Below are positions 32,102-39,949 of a DNA stretch of 64,000 bases, in pieces. Where the stretch lies: positions 86,692 through 150,691 of the forward strand of contig DAOTVC010000039.1 of assembly GCA_034437215.1 (NCBI GenBank). The letters are read 5' to 3'. The notes beneath the pieces were generated by a model, which saw only the letters and a program-made list of their open reading frames with translations, had not been told where the DNA came from and did no database searches. The DNA comes from DAOTVC01 sp034437215 (lineage in GTDB: Bacteria > Chloroflexota > Anaerolineae > B4-G1 > SLSP01). A program made the translations under genes and the position numbers. Position 1 is the stretch's first letter; every line of letters starts with the position of its first letter.

Positions 32102-33366
32102 AGTTCCTCCCGGCTGTAGGTGGGGTTAGCGTAACCGAAACTGTTGAGAAAGTTCAGCACCTCTTCTGAGGCGGGCGCCTCGATAGCGACCTGGCAGGCC
32201 TGGGCCACATTCCCCGCCTCCAAGTAGGCCTCCCAAAAGCGTTGTGCCATCAGAGCAACGGAATGACCCGGCGTGCCCTCTGCGTACTCGGTCTGGAGGT
32301 CCTGATAGCGCGCTTCGGCATCGGGAAAGTTTCCCAGGTGCATACCCACAGTGATGAGCCGCCACTGCGCCAGAGCCTCGAGCCACCGCCGCTCCTCGGC
32401 GGCTCCGTGGGCAGCCGCCCAGGGCTCGAGAGTATCGTCATTGAGAACGCGGCTGTAGGCACTAAAAGCAGCGTCGTAGTCCTCGGCAAAGAGCGCATCG
32501 TCACCATCGATAAAGGCGTGGTAGCGGTAGTTCGCCGGCCCGACAGTCTCATCCGTCTTCGTGAGCACCTCTCCGTTCCAGGACCAGGTCTCGGTGTAGA
32601 CCCGCTGCGGCCCCGCGCCCACGGAGCCGAAACCCTGGCTGCTCCCGAGCACCGCCCCCTCAGCGAGGGTGAAGTCGGGATAGGGCAGGGTAAAATCCCC
32701 CGAGACCTGCTCGACGAAGTCCGAGCCGGTCCACGTCCAGACGTGGACGGTGCGCATGCAGGTGTGTGCGCCACAGGAGACCTCGGAGAAGACGAGCTCC
32801 TGGGGCGCCTCCCCCGTCAGATCACGAACACCGATGAGGGAGGGCTGAAAGCCCGGCCCCGGGAGGAAAGTGTAGAAGCGCTCAACGTCACCGGCGCGGC
32901 AGGTAAAGATCGCCAGCGCTCCCTCGGGCGGAAAGGTCTCCGACTGGGGGTTGATGAAAGCGACGATCGTCTCCTTCACCCCATCTCCGGTCAGATCCGC
33001 GTGCAGGAAGCTAGCGCCCTGCGGAATCGCAGCGTTCCACGCCTCCAGAATGTCAGGGACTCCGGCGGGCGCTCCTCCCTCCGCCAGGTAGACTCTCAAC
33101 GTCTCGAAGTAGTCCTCGGGGAACCCGGTGGGCAGTGAAGGCATGGGTACGTCTCTCTGCAGGGGGCAGGGATGAGGTGTCGGAGAAGGGATGGGGGTAG
33201 GTGAGGCGGGAATCGCGGTGGGCGAGGGAGACAGCTTGGGAGTCGCTGCGCCCACCTCCCCTTGGGACTTGGGCGGTATCCGAGTCTCCGTCGGTGCGGG
33301 CCCGCATCCTACCACAAGCAGCAGCAACACCGCTCCCAGTACTCCTGATTTCCAGCTCTGTCTCAT
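32080..33366 (-). CDS. Lipoprotein with Pro/Thr-rich linker, unknown
   Basis: Exported lipoprotein (428 aa). The signal GVLGAVLLLLVVGC has lipobox Cys21, followed by a Pro/Ser/Thr linker (TAIPASPTPIPSPTPHP). The body carries a VCBS/FG-GAP-like block (DLTGDGVKETIVAF, DLTGEAPQELVF) and a C-terminal tetratricopeptide-like helical part (AAFSAYSRVLND, QWRLITVGMHLGNFPDAEARYQDL). The function is unknown, perhaps surface binding. A good signal peptide supports the start. Confidence 0.75.
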   Translation of the reverse strand: MRQSWKSGVLGAVLLLLVVGCGPAPTETRIPPKSQGEVGAATPKLSPSPTAIPASPTPIPSPTPHPCPLQRDVPMPSLPTGFPEDYFETLRVYLAEGGAPAGVPDILEAWNAAIPQGASFLHADLTGDGVKETIVAFINPQSETFPPEGALAIFTCRAGDVERFYTFLPGPGFQPSLIGVRDLTGEAPQELVFSEVSCGAHTCMRTVHVWTWTGSDFVEQVSGDFTLPYPDFTLAEGAVLGSSQGFGSVGAGPQRVYTETWSWNGEVLTKTDETVGPANYRYHAFIDGDDALFAEDYDAAFSAYSRVLNDDTLEPWAAAHGAAEERRWLEALAQWRLITVGMHLGNFPDAEARYQDLQTEYAEGTPGHSVALMAQRFWEAYLEAGNVAQACQVAIEAPASEEVLNFLNSFGYANPTYSREELCPFLTP

Positions 33367-33453
33367 ACTCCGGCCTCCTCTAGCCTTTTCAAGGTGACAA
33401 TGGACTCAAATCTGAGTATAATCGCCCAAGCCTTAATGACAACTAGCGCTACG

Positions 33454-33482
33454 TTGCGCGGTTGATAAAAAGCGTCTATAAT
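33454..33482 (+). promoter_or_regulatory. Sigma-70-type promoter for the S1-like gene
   Basis: -35 TTGCGC (33454-33459), a 17-bp spacer and -10 TATAAT (33477-33482), 33 bases before the ATG at 33516. Confidence 0.75.
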
Positions 33483-33515
33483 ATAGGGGAAACTTAAACT
33501 GAGGAGATGTTATCA

Positions 33516-34682
33516 ATGAAAGGAGCCGCACAGCCCAAGGTCCACTCAGATGGGGACTTAATGGCTAATCTGTTGGAAGAGTACACGCCGCCCCGCCGCT
33601 GCAGGCGCGGTGACATTGTCAAGGGAGTCGTTGTCCGCGCCGATTCCAAGAACTTTCTTGTGGACATAGGTGGTAAATGTGATGCCGTGGTGCATCCTCG
33701 CGAAGTCGAGCGCATGAGCCCGGCCGAGTTGCAGAAACTCAACCCCGGCAAGGTCGTCAACGTCTTCGTGGTGGATGCCGACAACAGCAGTGCCATTGTC
33801 GTTTCCCTTGCTAAAGCGGCACAGGAACGTGATTGGGAAGAAGCTGCGGCTCTTCTGGACGGTGGCGAACTCATTGAGCTAGAGGTAGTCGACTCCAATA
33901 AGGGCGGCTTGATCGTCAACCTGGGCAAGCTGCGCGGCTTTGTGCCCGGTTCCCAGTTGATGCCCACCTGGCGACCTCGGCAGAATCCCGAGGACCCCAA
34001 CAGACGTTGGGAAGCCCTCGTAGGCGAGACGCTCAAGTTGCGGGTCATCGAGGTCACCCCCGAACGCAACCGTCTCATCCTCTCCGAGCGGCGGGCCCAC
34101 CGCCGTAAGGTCGACAAACGCTCCGTCCTGGAGGATCTGGAGATCGGGGCCGTCGAAGAGGGTATGGTCAGCAATATTGTGGACTTTGGAGCCTTCGTCA
34201 ACGTTAACGGCGTGGACGGGCTGCTCCATATCTCCGAGCTCTCTTGGCAGCGGGTCAACCATCCTTCTGAGGTGGTCCAACCCGGTCAGAAGATCAAGGT
34301 GGAGATCCTCGATATCGATCTGGATAAGGAGAGGTTGAACCTCAGCCTCAAGCGGCTCAAGAACGATCCCTGGGACAGCGTCACGGAGGTCTACAGGGAG
34401 GGGCAGGTGGTGAAGGTGAAGATCGTCAATCTGACCTCCTTCGGCGCCTTTGCCTGTCCGGTGGATAACCCGGCCATCGAGGGCCTTATCCACATCTCCG
34501 AACTCAGTGAGCGACAGATATCACGTGCCGAGGAGATCGTCTCCGTGGGAGAGGAGTGCCTGGCCCTCATACTCTCCCTCCGGCCCGAAGACCGGCGCAT
34601 CGCCTTCAGCCTGAAAGAGGTCGAGCCGGATATGAAAGAGGATCTAAACAGCACTCAGACGTCAGAGGATGGCGAGGCTTAG
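33516..34682 (+). CDS. rpsA: 30S ribosomal protein S1-like protein, four S1 domains
   Basis: RNA-binding protein (388 aa) with four S1/OB repeats. They start near GDIVKGVVVRADSKN, GELIELEVVDSNKGG, GAVEEGMVSNIVDFGAFV (VDGLLHISELSW) and GQVVKVKIVNLTSFGAFA (IEGLIHISELSE). It is probably the ribosome-associated mRNA-binding S1 of this organism; four domains is the form common outside Proteobacteria. ATG at 33516 lies nine bases after GAGGAG; ATG at 33507 would directly abut the SD. Monocistronic: promoter before, intrinsic terminator after. Confidence 0.9.
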   Translation: MKGAAQPKVHSDGDLMANLLEEYTPPRRCRRGDIVKGVVVRADSKNFLVDIGGKCDAVVHPREVERMSPAELQKLNPGKVVNVFVVDADNSSAIVVSLAKAAQERDWEEAAALLDGGELIELEVVDSNKGGLIVNLGKLRGFVPGSQLMPTWRPRQNPEDPNRRWEALVGETLKLRVIEVTPERNRLILSERRAHRRKVDKRSVLEDLEIGAVEEGMVSNIVDFGAFVNVNGVDGLLHISELSWQRVNHPSEVVQPGQKIKVEILDIDLDKERLNLSLKRLKNDPWDSVTEVYREGQVVKVKIVNLTSFGAFACPVDNPAIEGLIHISELSERQISRAEEIVSVGEECLALILSLRPEDRRIAFSLKEVEPDMKEDLNSTQTSEDGEA

Positions 34683-34765
34683 CGCGTCTGTTCGGCGCAG
34701 CCGTGAACAGCCAGAGTTGTCAGGGGGCGTCGTTCCAGGCACCGACATAAGAGGGTTATAAATTG

Positions 34766-34797
34766 AAACGGCCCCGGCAAATCACCGGGGCCGTTTT
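34766..34797 (+). terminator. Rho-independent terminator of the S1-like gene
   Basis: AACGGCCCCGG, a 7-base loop, CCGGGGCCGTT, then TTGTT. An 11-bp near-perfect GC-rich stem with a following T stretch. Confidence 0.9.
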
Positions 34798-34827
34798 GTT
34801 CCGGGAAGCAGAAAGGGCAAAAGAGAG

Positions 34828-35367
34828 ATGGCACACTATCTGGTAGACAGAGTCCTCTGTCCCACCTGCGGAAGCCCCATCGAGTTGGACGAAAGCAGTG
34901 CGCAGGTGCAGTGCAAAGCATGCGGCACAGGGGTGGCGCTGCGCTACCACATGTGTCCACGCTGCGGAGCCTACCACCAGGAGCCCGTCTCGGCGTGCAA
35001 CAGCTGCGGTCTCGGGACCGTCTACAGCTGCCCCAAGTGTGGCGCCAAGAACTGGGCCGGGGATGATCGCTGCCAGACCTGCAATGCACCCTTGGATCTG
35101 ATCACGCTGCTCACCCACCACACCAACACCGCAGATCGCCTCTACCGCCAGATGAGGGAGGCCAACGATATTAAATCTCGGGAGAGCGCCGCCGCTGAAG
35201 CTCGTATGGCCCGCTTGTTGGAACAGGACCGCGTGCGCCAGAAGAAGCTCCTGCAGCGCCAACGGGAGCAGCAAGCGCGCGAGCGGAAGATGATCCTCAG
35301 CATCACAGTAATCGGCATCGTCCTCCTACTCCTGACATTTATACTGATTCTCGTCAATACCGTTTAA
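34828..35367 (+). CDS. Double zinc-ribbon protein with C-terminal membrane anchor
   Basis: A 179-aa protein with repeated CxxC knuckles (CPTCGSP, CKACGTG, CPRCGAY, CNSCGLG, CPKCGAK, CQTCNAP), giving three zinc ribbons in residues 10-88. A charged coiled-coil (RLLEQDRVRQKKLLQRQREQ) follows, then a single C-terminal membrane helix (MILSITVIGIVLLLLTFILIL). The cytoplasmic zinc part probably acts as a binding or sensor module. The specific function is unknown. Confidence 0.8.
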   Translation: MAHYLVDRVLCPTCGSPIELDESSAQVQCKACGTGVALRYHMCPRCGAYHQEPVSACNSCGLGTVYSCPKCGAKNWAGDDRCQTCNAPLDLITLLTHHTNTADRLYRQMREANDIKSRESAAAEARMARLLEQDRVRQKKLLQRQREQQARERKMILSITVIGIVLLLLTFILILVNTV

Positions 35368-35387
35368 GCCTGTCAAAGGAGGGAACC

Positions 35388-36197
35388 ATGAGCTTACAAG
35401 AAGTACGTGCCCCGGCAGTCGCCGGAGCCTTCTATCCGCGTAGTATCCTCGAACTCAATCAGATGCTCGACACCTACCTGTCGCGAGCAGATCCTGCAGC
35501 CCTCGACGGGGTCCGAGCGGTTATCGTCCCCCACGCAGGCTATATCTACTCCGGCCCCATTGCCGCCTTCGGTTACAAGGTGCTCGCAGAACAGGAGCAG
35601 AGCCCGACACGCATCTACCTCCTGGGACCCTCCCACCGTGGCTGGTTTCCCGGCGTGGCTCTGGCAGACTACGAGGCCTTCCAGACCCCCCTAGGCAACC
35701 AGCCCGTGGACCAAGAGGCCCTGCACAGACTTGCAGATGACAGCGACCTCTTCCACCTGCTGCCCCACGCCCACGACAACGAGCACAGCCTCGAAGTCCA
35801 GCTGCCCTTTCTGCAGCGTCTCTACCCGGACGTGCCCATCGTGCCCATTCTCTTCGGCAACGTCGATCCAGAAGAGGTGGGACGGGTGCTGGTGAAGCAC
35901 CTCGAAGCGCAGGATCTCATCGTCGTCAGCTCGGATCTCAGCCACTACCACGACTACACCGAGGCCCGGCGCCTCGACCAGACCTTCCTCGACGCCCTGC
36001 TCTCCAACAACCCTGCTCAGGTCGACCAGGGGGAGGCCTGTGGTCGAGCCCCCATCCTGGCCCTGATGACCATCGCCGAGGAGCAGGGCTGGGAGCCCCA
36101 CCTGCTCGACTACCGCAGCTCGGGCGACACGGCGGGCGACAGGGCGCAGGTGGTGGGCTACGCTGCCATCGCTTACGCGGAGGCAAGGGATGGGTAG
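35388..36197 (+). CDS. amrB: AmmeMemoRadiSam system protein B (Memo family)
   Basis: Memo-like protein (269 aa) with a dioxygenase-like fold. Conserved His residues: VPHAGYIYSG, GPSHRG and HAHDNEHSLEVQLPFLQ, plus VVSSDLSHYHDY. It overlaps the AMMECR1-like gene by eight bases, so the two are coupled. The radical SAM third member of the usual set is not adjacent. The biochemical role of the system is not established in bacteria. RBS AAGGAGGGAACC precedes the ATG. Confidence 0.9.
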   Translation: MSLQEVRAPAVAGAFYPRSILELNQMLDTYLSRADPAALDGVRAVIVPHAGYIYSGPIAAFGYKVLAEQEQSPTRIYLLGPSHRGWFPGVALADYEAFQTPLGNQPVDQEALHRLADDSDLFHLLPHAHDNEHSLEVQLPFLQRLYPDVPIVPILFGNVDPEEVGRVLVKHLEAQDLIVVSSDLSHYHDYTEARRLDQTFLDALLSNNPAQVDQGEACGRAPILALMTIAEEQGWEPHLLDYRSSGDTAGDRAQVVGYAAIAYAEARDG

Positions 36198-36768
36198 CCC
36201 CTTTACCGAGAGCGAGCGTGAGAAGTTGCTACAGATCGCTCGTGACGCCCTTCAGGAACGCCTGGGCAATCGAAGGCCGCAGCAACTCGACCTAGAGGCG
36301 TTGCCCGACAGACTACGACAGGACGGCGCCTCCTTCGTCACCCTCACCCAACAAGGGCAGCTGCGCGGCTGTATCGGCTCCCTGACCGCCTATCGTCCTC
36401 TGGTCGTGGACGTGCAGGAGAATGCCGTCGCAGCGGCCTTCCGCGATCCCCGTTTCCCCCCTCTGACGGCCCCCGAGCTGGAGAAGATCCGCGTCGAGGT
36501 TTCGGTGCTCTCCAAACCCCAACCCCTGGAGCACGCGGGACCGGAGGACCTTCTGAGCCGGCTCCGCCCCAACGTCGATGGGGTGGTGTTGGAACGGGGT
36601 TGGAATCGGGCGACCTTCTTGCCCCAGGTCTGGGAGCAGCTGCCCCAGACTGAGGAGTTCCTGAGCCACCTCTGCTACAAGGCCGGGCTGCCCTCCAACG
36701 CCTGGCAGTGGCCCGACGTCGAGATCAGCACCTACCAGGTGGAGAAGTTCAAGGAGCCCGAACGCTGA
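36190..36768 (+). CDS. amrA: AmmeMemoRadiSam system protein A (AMMECR1 family)
   Basis: AMMECR1-domain protein (192 aa) with the invariant LRGCIGSL motif (around residues 58-65) and AFRDPRFPPLT. The length fits the stand-alone bacterial form. The start overlaps the Memo gene by eight bases. A hairpin terminator follows at 36793-36822. Confidence 0.9.
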   Translation: MGSPFTESEREKLLQIARDALQERLGNRRPQQLDLEALPDRLRQDGASFVTLTQQGQLRGCIGSLTAYRPLVVDVQENAVAAAFRDPRFPPLTAPELEKIRVEVSVLSKPQPLEHAGPEDLLSRLRPNVDGVVLERGWNRATFLPQVWEQLPQTEEFLSHLCYKAGLPSNAWQWPDVEISTYQVEKFKEPER

Positions 36769-36792
36769 CGCAAGCGTTGCAGGTGCGTCAGG

Positions 36793-36822
36793 CAGGAGAC
36801 GAGTCGGTCGATTCGTCTCCTG
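36793..36822 (+). terminator. Hairpin terminator after amrA
   Basis: CAGGAGACGA ... TCGTCTCCTG, a 10-bp perfect stem with a 10-base loop, followed by TGCTATTT. Confidence 0.7.
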
Positions 36823-36918
36823 TGCTATTTCAGGCCCCCTCTCGCTCATCATCTGCAACCTCACCGCTTCGACTGCGTAGTAAAAGGGAGATGCAGACAT
36901 AAGAGTATAGGAGGAAGA

Positions 36919-37440
36919 ATGAACGCAGAACAAGAGATCTATGATACCGGGCCCGAGCCCGTCGAACCGCAGCCGGAGCCCGTGGGACCACGTCCGGCAC
37001 CTGTCGCTCCGCCCGATGCCCCCCCCGAGCCCCTCTCCCCCGAGGACGAGCGGCTGTGGGCGATGTTGGCCCACCTGAGCGTCCTGCTCAACCTGGTGAC
37101 CGGCTTCCTGGGCGTCGCCGCCGCGCTGGTCATCTACCTCATCTACCGCGACCGCTCCCGCTACGTCGCCTACCAGGCCCTGCAGGCCTTCCTCTTCCAG
37201 CTCATCTTCTGGGCGGGAGGTGGGGTCCTCATCGGAGCGGTCTGGGCCGTCGTGGGCGCGCTGAGCGTCGTGGTCATCGGCATCCTGCTCGTCCCGCTCG
37301 CCATCCTGGCGACGGTGGTCTTCGCGCTGATGCCCATCATCGCCGTGGTCTACGGCGTGGTCGGGGGCATCGAGACGAACAGCGGCAAGGACTTCCGCTA
37401 CTGGTTGGTGGGGGACTGGGCGCTTAACCTGCTCCACTAG
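36919..37440 (+). CDS. DUF4870 (Tic20-like) membrane protein
   Basis: A 173-aa protein with a Pro/Glu-rich cytoplasmic N-terminus, then the DUF4870 pattern DERLWAMLAHLSVLLNL and YRDRSRYVAYQALQAFLFQL. It ends in two further long helices and a conserved GIETNSGKDFRYWLVGD tail. Four membrane segments. The function is unknown. RBS AGGAGGAAGA precedes the ATG. Confidence 0.85.
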   Translation: MNAEQEIYDTGPEPVEPQPEPVGPRPAPVAPPDAPPEPLSPEDERLWAMLAHLSVLLNLVTGFLGVAAALVIYLIYRDRSRYVAYQALQAFLFQLIFWAGGGVLIGAVWAVVGALSVVVIGILLVPLAILATVVFALMPIIAVVYGVVGGIETNSGKDFRYWLVGDWALNLLH

Positions 37441-37460
37441 AGCGCACCGCACACCCTCAC

Positions 37461-37496
37461 GTCCGGGTGGTCGTACCGACCACCCGGACTCTTTTT
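37461..37496 (+). terminator. Rho-independent terminator after the DUF4870 gene
   Basis: GTCCGGGTGGTCG, a 3-base loop, CGACCACCCGGAC, then TCTTTTT: a 13-bp perfect stem with a T-tract. Confidence 0.9.
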
Positions 37497-37523
37497 AAGT
37501 CTGCCCTACCTGCAGCAGGCCCG

Positions 37524-38087
37524 CTACTCCTCCGCAGCCTCCGCCAGGACCCCGGGCAGCATCTCCCGCAGACTCTTGAGCGTACGGTGATAGAGGGACT
37601 TGATCGCTCCCTCCGTGCGCCCCAGGAGCTCCCCAATGCAGGCGTTGGACATCTGTGTGGTGACCTTGAGAACGATGAGGTTGAAGCGGTCCTCGGGCAG
37701 ACGGCGCAGGGCCTGCAAGAGGCTCTCGCGCTCCTCGCGCACCTCCAGCTCCCACTCGGGATCGTCTCCGCCGGGCACCAGATCCTCGGGAGCATCCATG
37801 GTGAACTCGGGATGGCGGCTGTGATCGCGGTGCCAGTTCGCCAAGAGATTGTGGGCGATGCGGAAGAGCCAGGCCTGAAAGGAGGCGCCGAGGTCCCGAT
37901 AGTGCTCCAAGCTGCGCAGAGCCCGGTAGAAGGTGCGCGAGGTCAGATCCTCCGCCTCCAATGCCGAACCCGTGTGGCGATAGTGATAGTTATAGATCGG
38001 GGTCAGGTAGCGCCGGTAGAGAACGCCGAAGGCCTCCGGATCGCGCTTAGCGCGATCGACCAGCACACGTTCGTCCTCCTCTTGCAT
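37524..38087 (-). CDS. ECF-type RNA polymerase sigma factor
   Basis: Sigma-70 family protein of 187 aa. Region 2: DPEAFGVLYRRYLTPIYNYHYRHTGSALEAEDLTSRTFYRAL and AWLFRIAHNLLANWHRDH. Region 4: LRRLPEDRFNLIVLKVTTQMSNACIGELLGRTEGAIKSLYHRTLKSLRE. No anti-sigma gene adjoins it. A longer frame reaches 38285, but ATG at 38087 follows a G-rich RBS and a promoter, and removes a stretch with no homology. It may direct stress or envelope genes; targets cannot be inferred. Confidence 0.9.
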   Translation of the reverse strand: MQEEDERVLVDRAKRDPEAFGVLYRRYLTPIYNYHYRHTGSALEAEDLTSRTFYRALRSLEHYRDLGASFQAWLFRIAHNLLANWHRDHSRHPEFTMDAPEDLVPGGDDPEWELEVREERESLLQALRRLPEDRFNLIVLKVTTQMSNACIGELLGRTEGAIKSLYHRTLKSLREMLPGVLAEAAEE

Positions 38088-38119
38088 GGTCCCCCCCGTT
38101 GAGATGTTTGACTGATTCC

Positions 38120-38148
38120 AGTATAGCACAGTACAGAAGGCTTGACAG
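38120..38148 (-). promoter_or_regulatory. Promoter of the ECF sigma-factor gene
   Basis: Minus strand: -35 CTGTCA (38143-38148), a 17-bp spacer and -10 TATACT (38120-38125), about 30 bases before the ATG. Confidence 0.55.
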
Positions 38149-38170
38149 CTGGTAACTGCTCCCCGGTCGT

Positions 38171-39640
38171 CTACACGCGGTAGGTCTTCCGGAAGTGGTA
38201 GCCGTAGATAGCAGCTGTGATCGCCAGCGGGAAGAGCCGGGGGCGACGGAAGAGAGACCAGAAGAAGAGCTTCCAATAGTGCCACCGCTCTTTACCCCAG
38301 ATCCCCAGCAGTGCGATGGAGCGCAGGAAGGCGTGAAGATAGTCCAGATCGAGGCTGAAGCGGATCTCAGGGGGTCTGTAGTCGCGCAGGAAGGTCTTGA
38401 CCCGCTCGTAGTAGTGAGCCGGGGCGTAGATGTTCTGCAAAATCTCCTGGTAGCCCTCCTGCAGCACCTGTAGGTCCATCTTGGGGATGATGTTGGTCGT
38501 GCCGTCGGTGTTGTCCCCCGACATCTCGTGCAGCAGCCGCCCCTCCCGTTTCAGACGCTCGTAGAGGCGCGTGCCATAGGGAGCCTGCAGGATACCCACC
38601 ATCGCCGAGATGATGCCGCTCTGCTGGATGAAATCGATCTGCCGTTGGAAGATGGAGGTGGTATCGCTGTCGAAACCGATAATGAAGCCTCCCTGCACCT
38701 GCAAGCCGGCCCGGTGAAGACTCTGAACGCTCTCCAGAAGATCACGATGGCGATTCTGCAGTTTGTTGCACTCCTCCAATCCCTCCGCGCTGGGTGTCTC
38801 GATGCCCACGAAGACGGTGTCGAAACCCGCCGCGACCATCATCTCCATGAGCTGGAGGTCGTCGGCCAGATTGATGGAGGCCTCCGTCTGGAAGGACATC
38901 TGCCCACCGGCCTGCTGCCAGGCGATCAGTGCGGGCAGAATCTCCTCTTTGAGCACCCATTTGTTCCCGATGAAGTTGTCGTCGACGAAGAAGACGCGCC
39001 CCCGCCAGCCGGCTGCCCGCAGCGCATCCAGCTCGGCGACGATCTGTTCCGCGCTCTTCGTGCGCGGACGGTGACCGAAGAGCGCCGTGATGTTGCAGAA
39101 CTCGCAGTCAAAAGGACAACCCCGCGAGAATTGGAGGGACATCGAAGCGTAGCGATCGAAGTCCACCAACCTCCAGATGGGGACGGGAGACTGCTGAATG
39201 TCGGCGAACGCCTCACTGCTGTAGACGCGCCGCGCTTCTCCGACCTCGAGATCGGCGAGGAAGGGCGGGAGGGTGATCTCGCCCTCGTTGAGGATGAAGT
39301 GATCGACGTCCTCGAAGTCCTCGTACTCGGCGGTGAAGAGAGGGCCGCCGGCGACCACGGTGAGCCCCGCCGCCTTGCAGCGGTCGATGGCCCGGCGTGC
39401 CGAGTCGCGTTGCACCACCATGGCGCTTACGAAGGCGCAGTCGGCCCACTCAAGATCTTCCTGTGTCAGCCGGGTGACGTTGAGATCTACCAGCCGCAGG
39501 TTCCAGTCGGGCGGCAGCAGAGCCGCCACGGTCAGCAGCCCCAGGGGCGGCAGGTTAGCATCCTTACGAATGAAACGCAGGGCGTGCTTGAAGCTCCAAA
39601 AGGTATTGGGCATCTCCGGGGAAACTAACAAAACGTTCAT
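38171..39640 (-). CDS. B12-binding radical SAM protein (DUF4070 type)
   Basis: A 489-aa protein. The N-terminal cobalamin-binding-like Rossmann domain (NVLLVSPEMPNTFWSFKHAL to ~residue 140) precedes a radical SAM core with CPFDCEFCN (Cys175, 179, 182 for the [4Fe-4S] cluster). A DUF4070-like C-terminal helical domain follows. Related proteins include hopanoid 2-methylase (HpnP) and other methylases of unactivated carbons, so a lipid or natural-product methylation is possible but unproven. It lies upstream of and on the same strand as the sigma-factor gene, with an intact RBS (GGAGGAGG) before the ATG. Confidence 0.85.
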   Translation of the reverse strand: MNVLLVSPEMPNTFWSFKHALRFIRKDANLPPLGLLTVAALLPPDWNLRLVDLNVTRLTQEDLEWADCAFVSAMVVQRDSARRAIDRCKAAGLTVVAGGPLFTAEYEDFEDVDHFILNEGEITLPPFLADLEVGEARRVYSSEAFADIQQSPVPIWRLVDFDRYASMSLQFSRGCPFDCEFCNITALFGHRPRTKSAEQIVAELDALRAAGWRGRVFFVDDNFIGNKWVLKEEILPALIAWQQAGGQMSFQTEASINLADDLQLMEMMVAAGFDTVFVGIETPSAEGLEECNKLQNRHRDLLESVQSLHRAGLQVQGGFIIGFDSDTTSIFQRQIDFIQQSGIISAMVGILQAPYGTRLYERLKREGRLLHEMSGDNTDGTTNIIPKMDLQVLQEGYQEILQNIYAPAHYYERVKTFLRDYRPPEIRFSLDLDYLHAFLRSIALLGIWGKERWHYWKLFFWSLFRRPRLFPLAITAAIYGYHFRKTYRV

Positions 39641-39949
39641 GGTACCTCCTCCATTGACCGATATGCGTTATTACAACACCAAAGGATAGCAAAAGTTACG
39701 CTCTCCCGGGAGAATTGCTCCTTTTGCACCTCGGGTCTTTTGGGTTTCGCCGGGTGGTGGGGTGAGCAGCTCTAAATCTAGCCCCAATGGCTGCTGCGGT
39801 GGGGCGTACCAGACCTTTCCTGCGTTGTGGCAGGCAACGCGTGGCACATGGCCCTGTTGTACCCTGTGAAATCCTGGAGAGCCTGCACCTCTTATGGCAG
39901 AAGCGTGCTATCATAAAGGTGAGACGAAAGTTTTTAGAGAGGAGCACCG
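39641..39949. other. Intergenic region, 309 bases
   Basis: It separates divergent genes. It holds a short G/T-rich stretch and partial inverted repeats (CGTTGTGGCAGGCAACG). I see no gene; the frames here look like chance or shadows of the lipoprotein gene. Confidence 0.5.
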
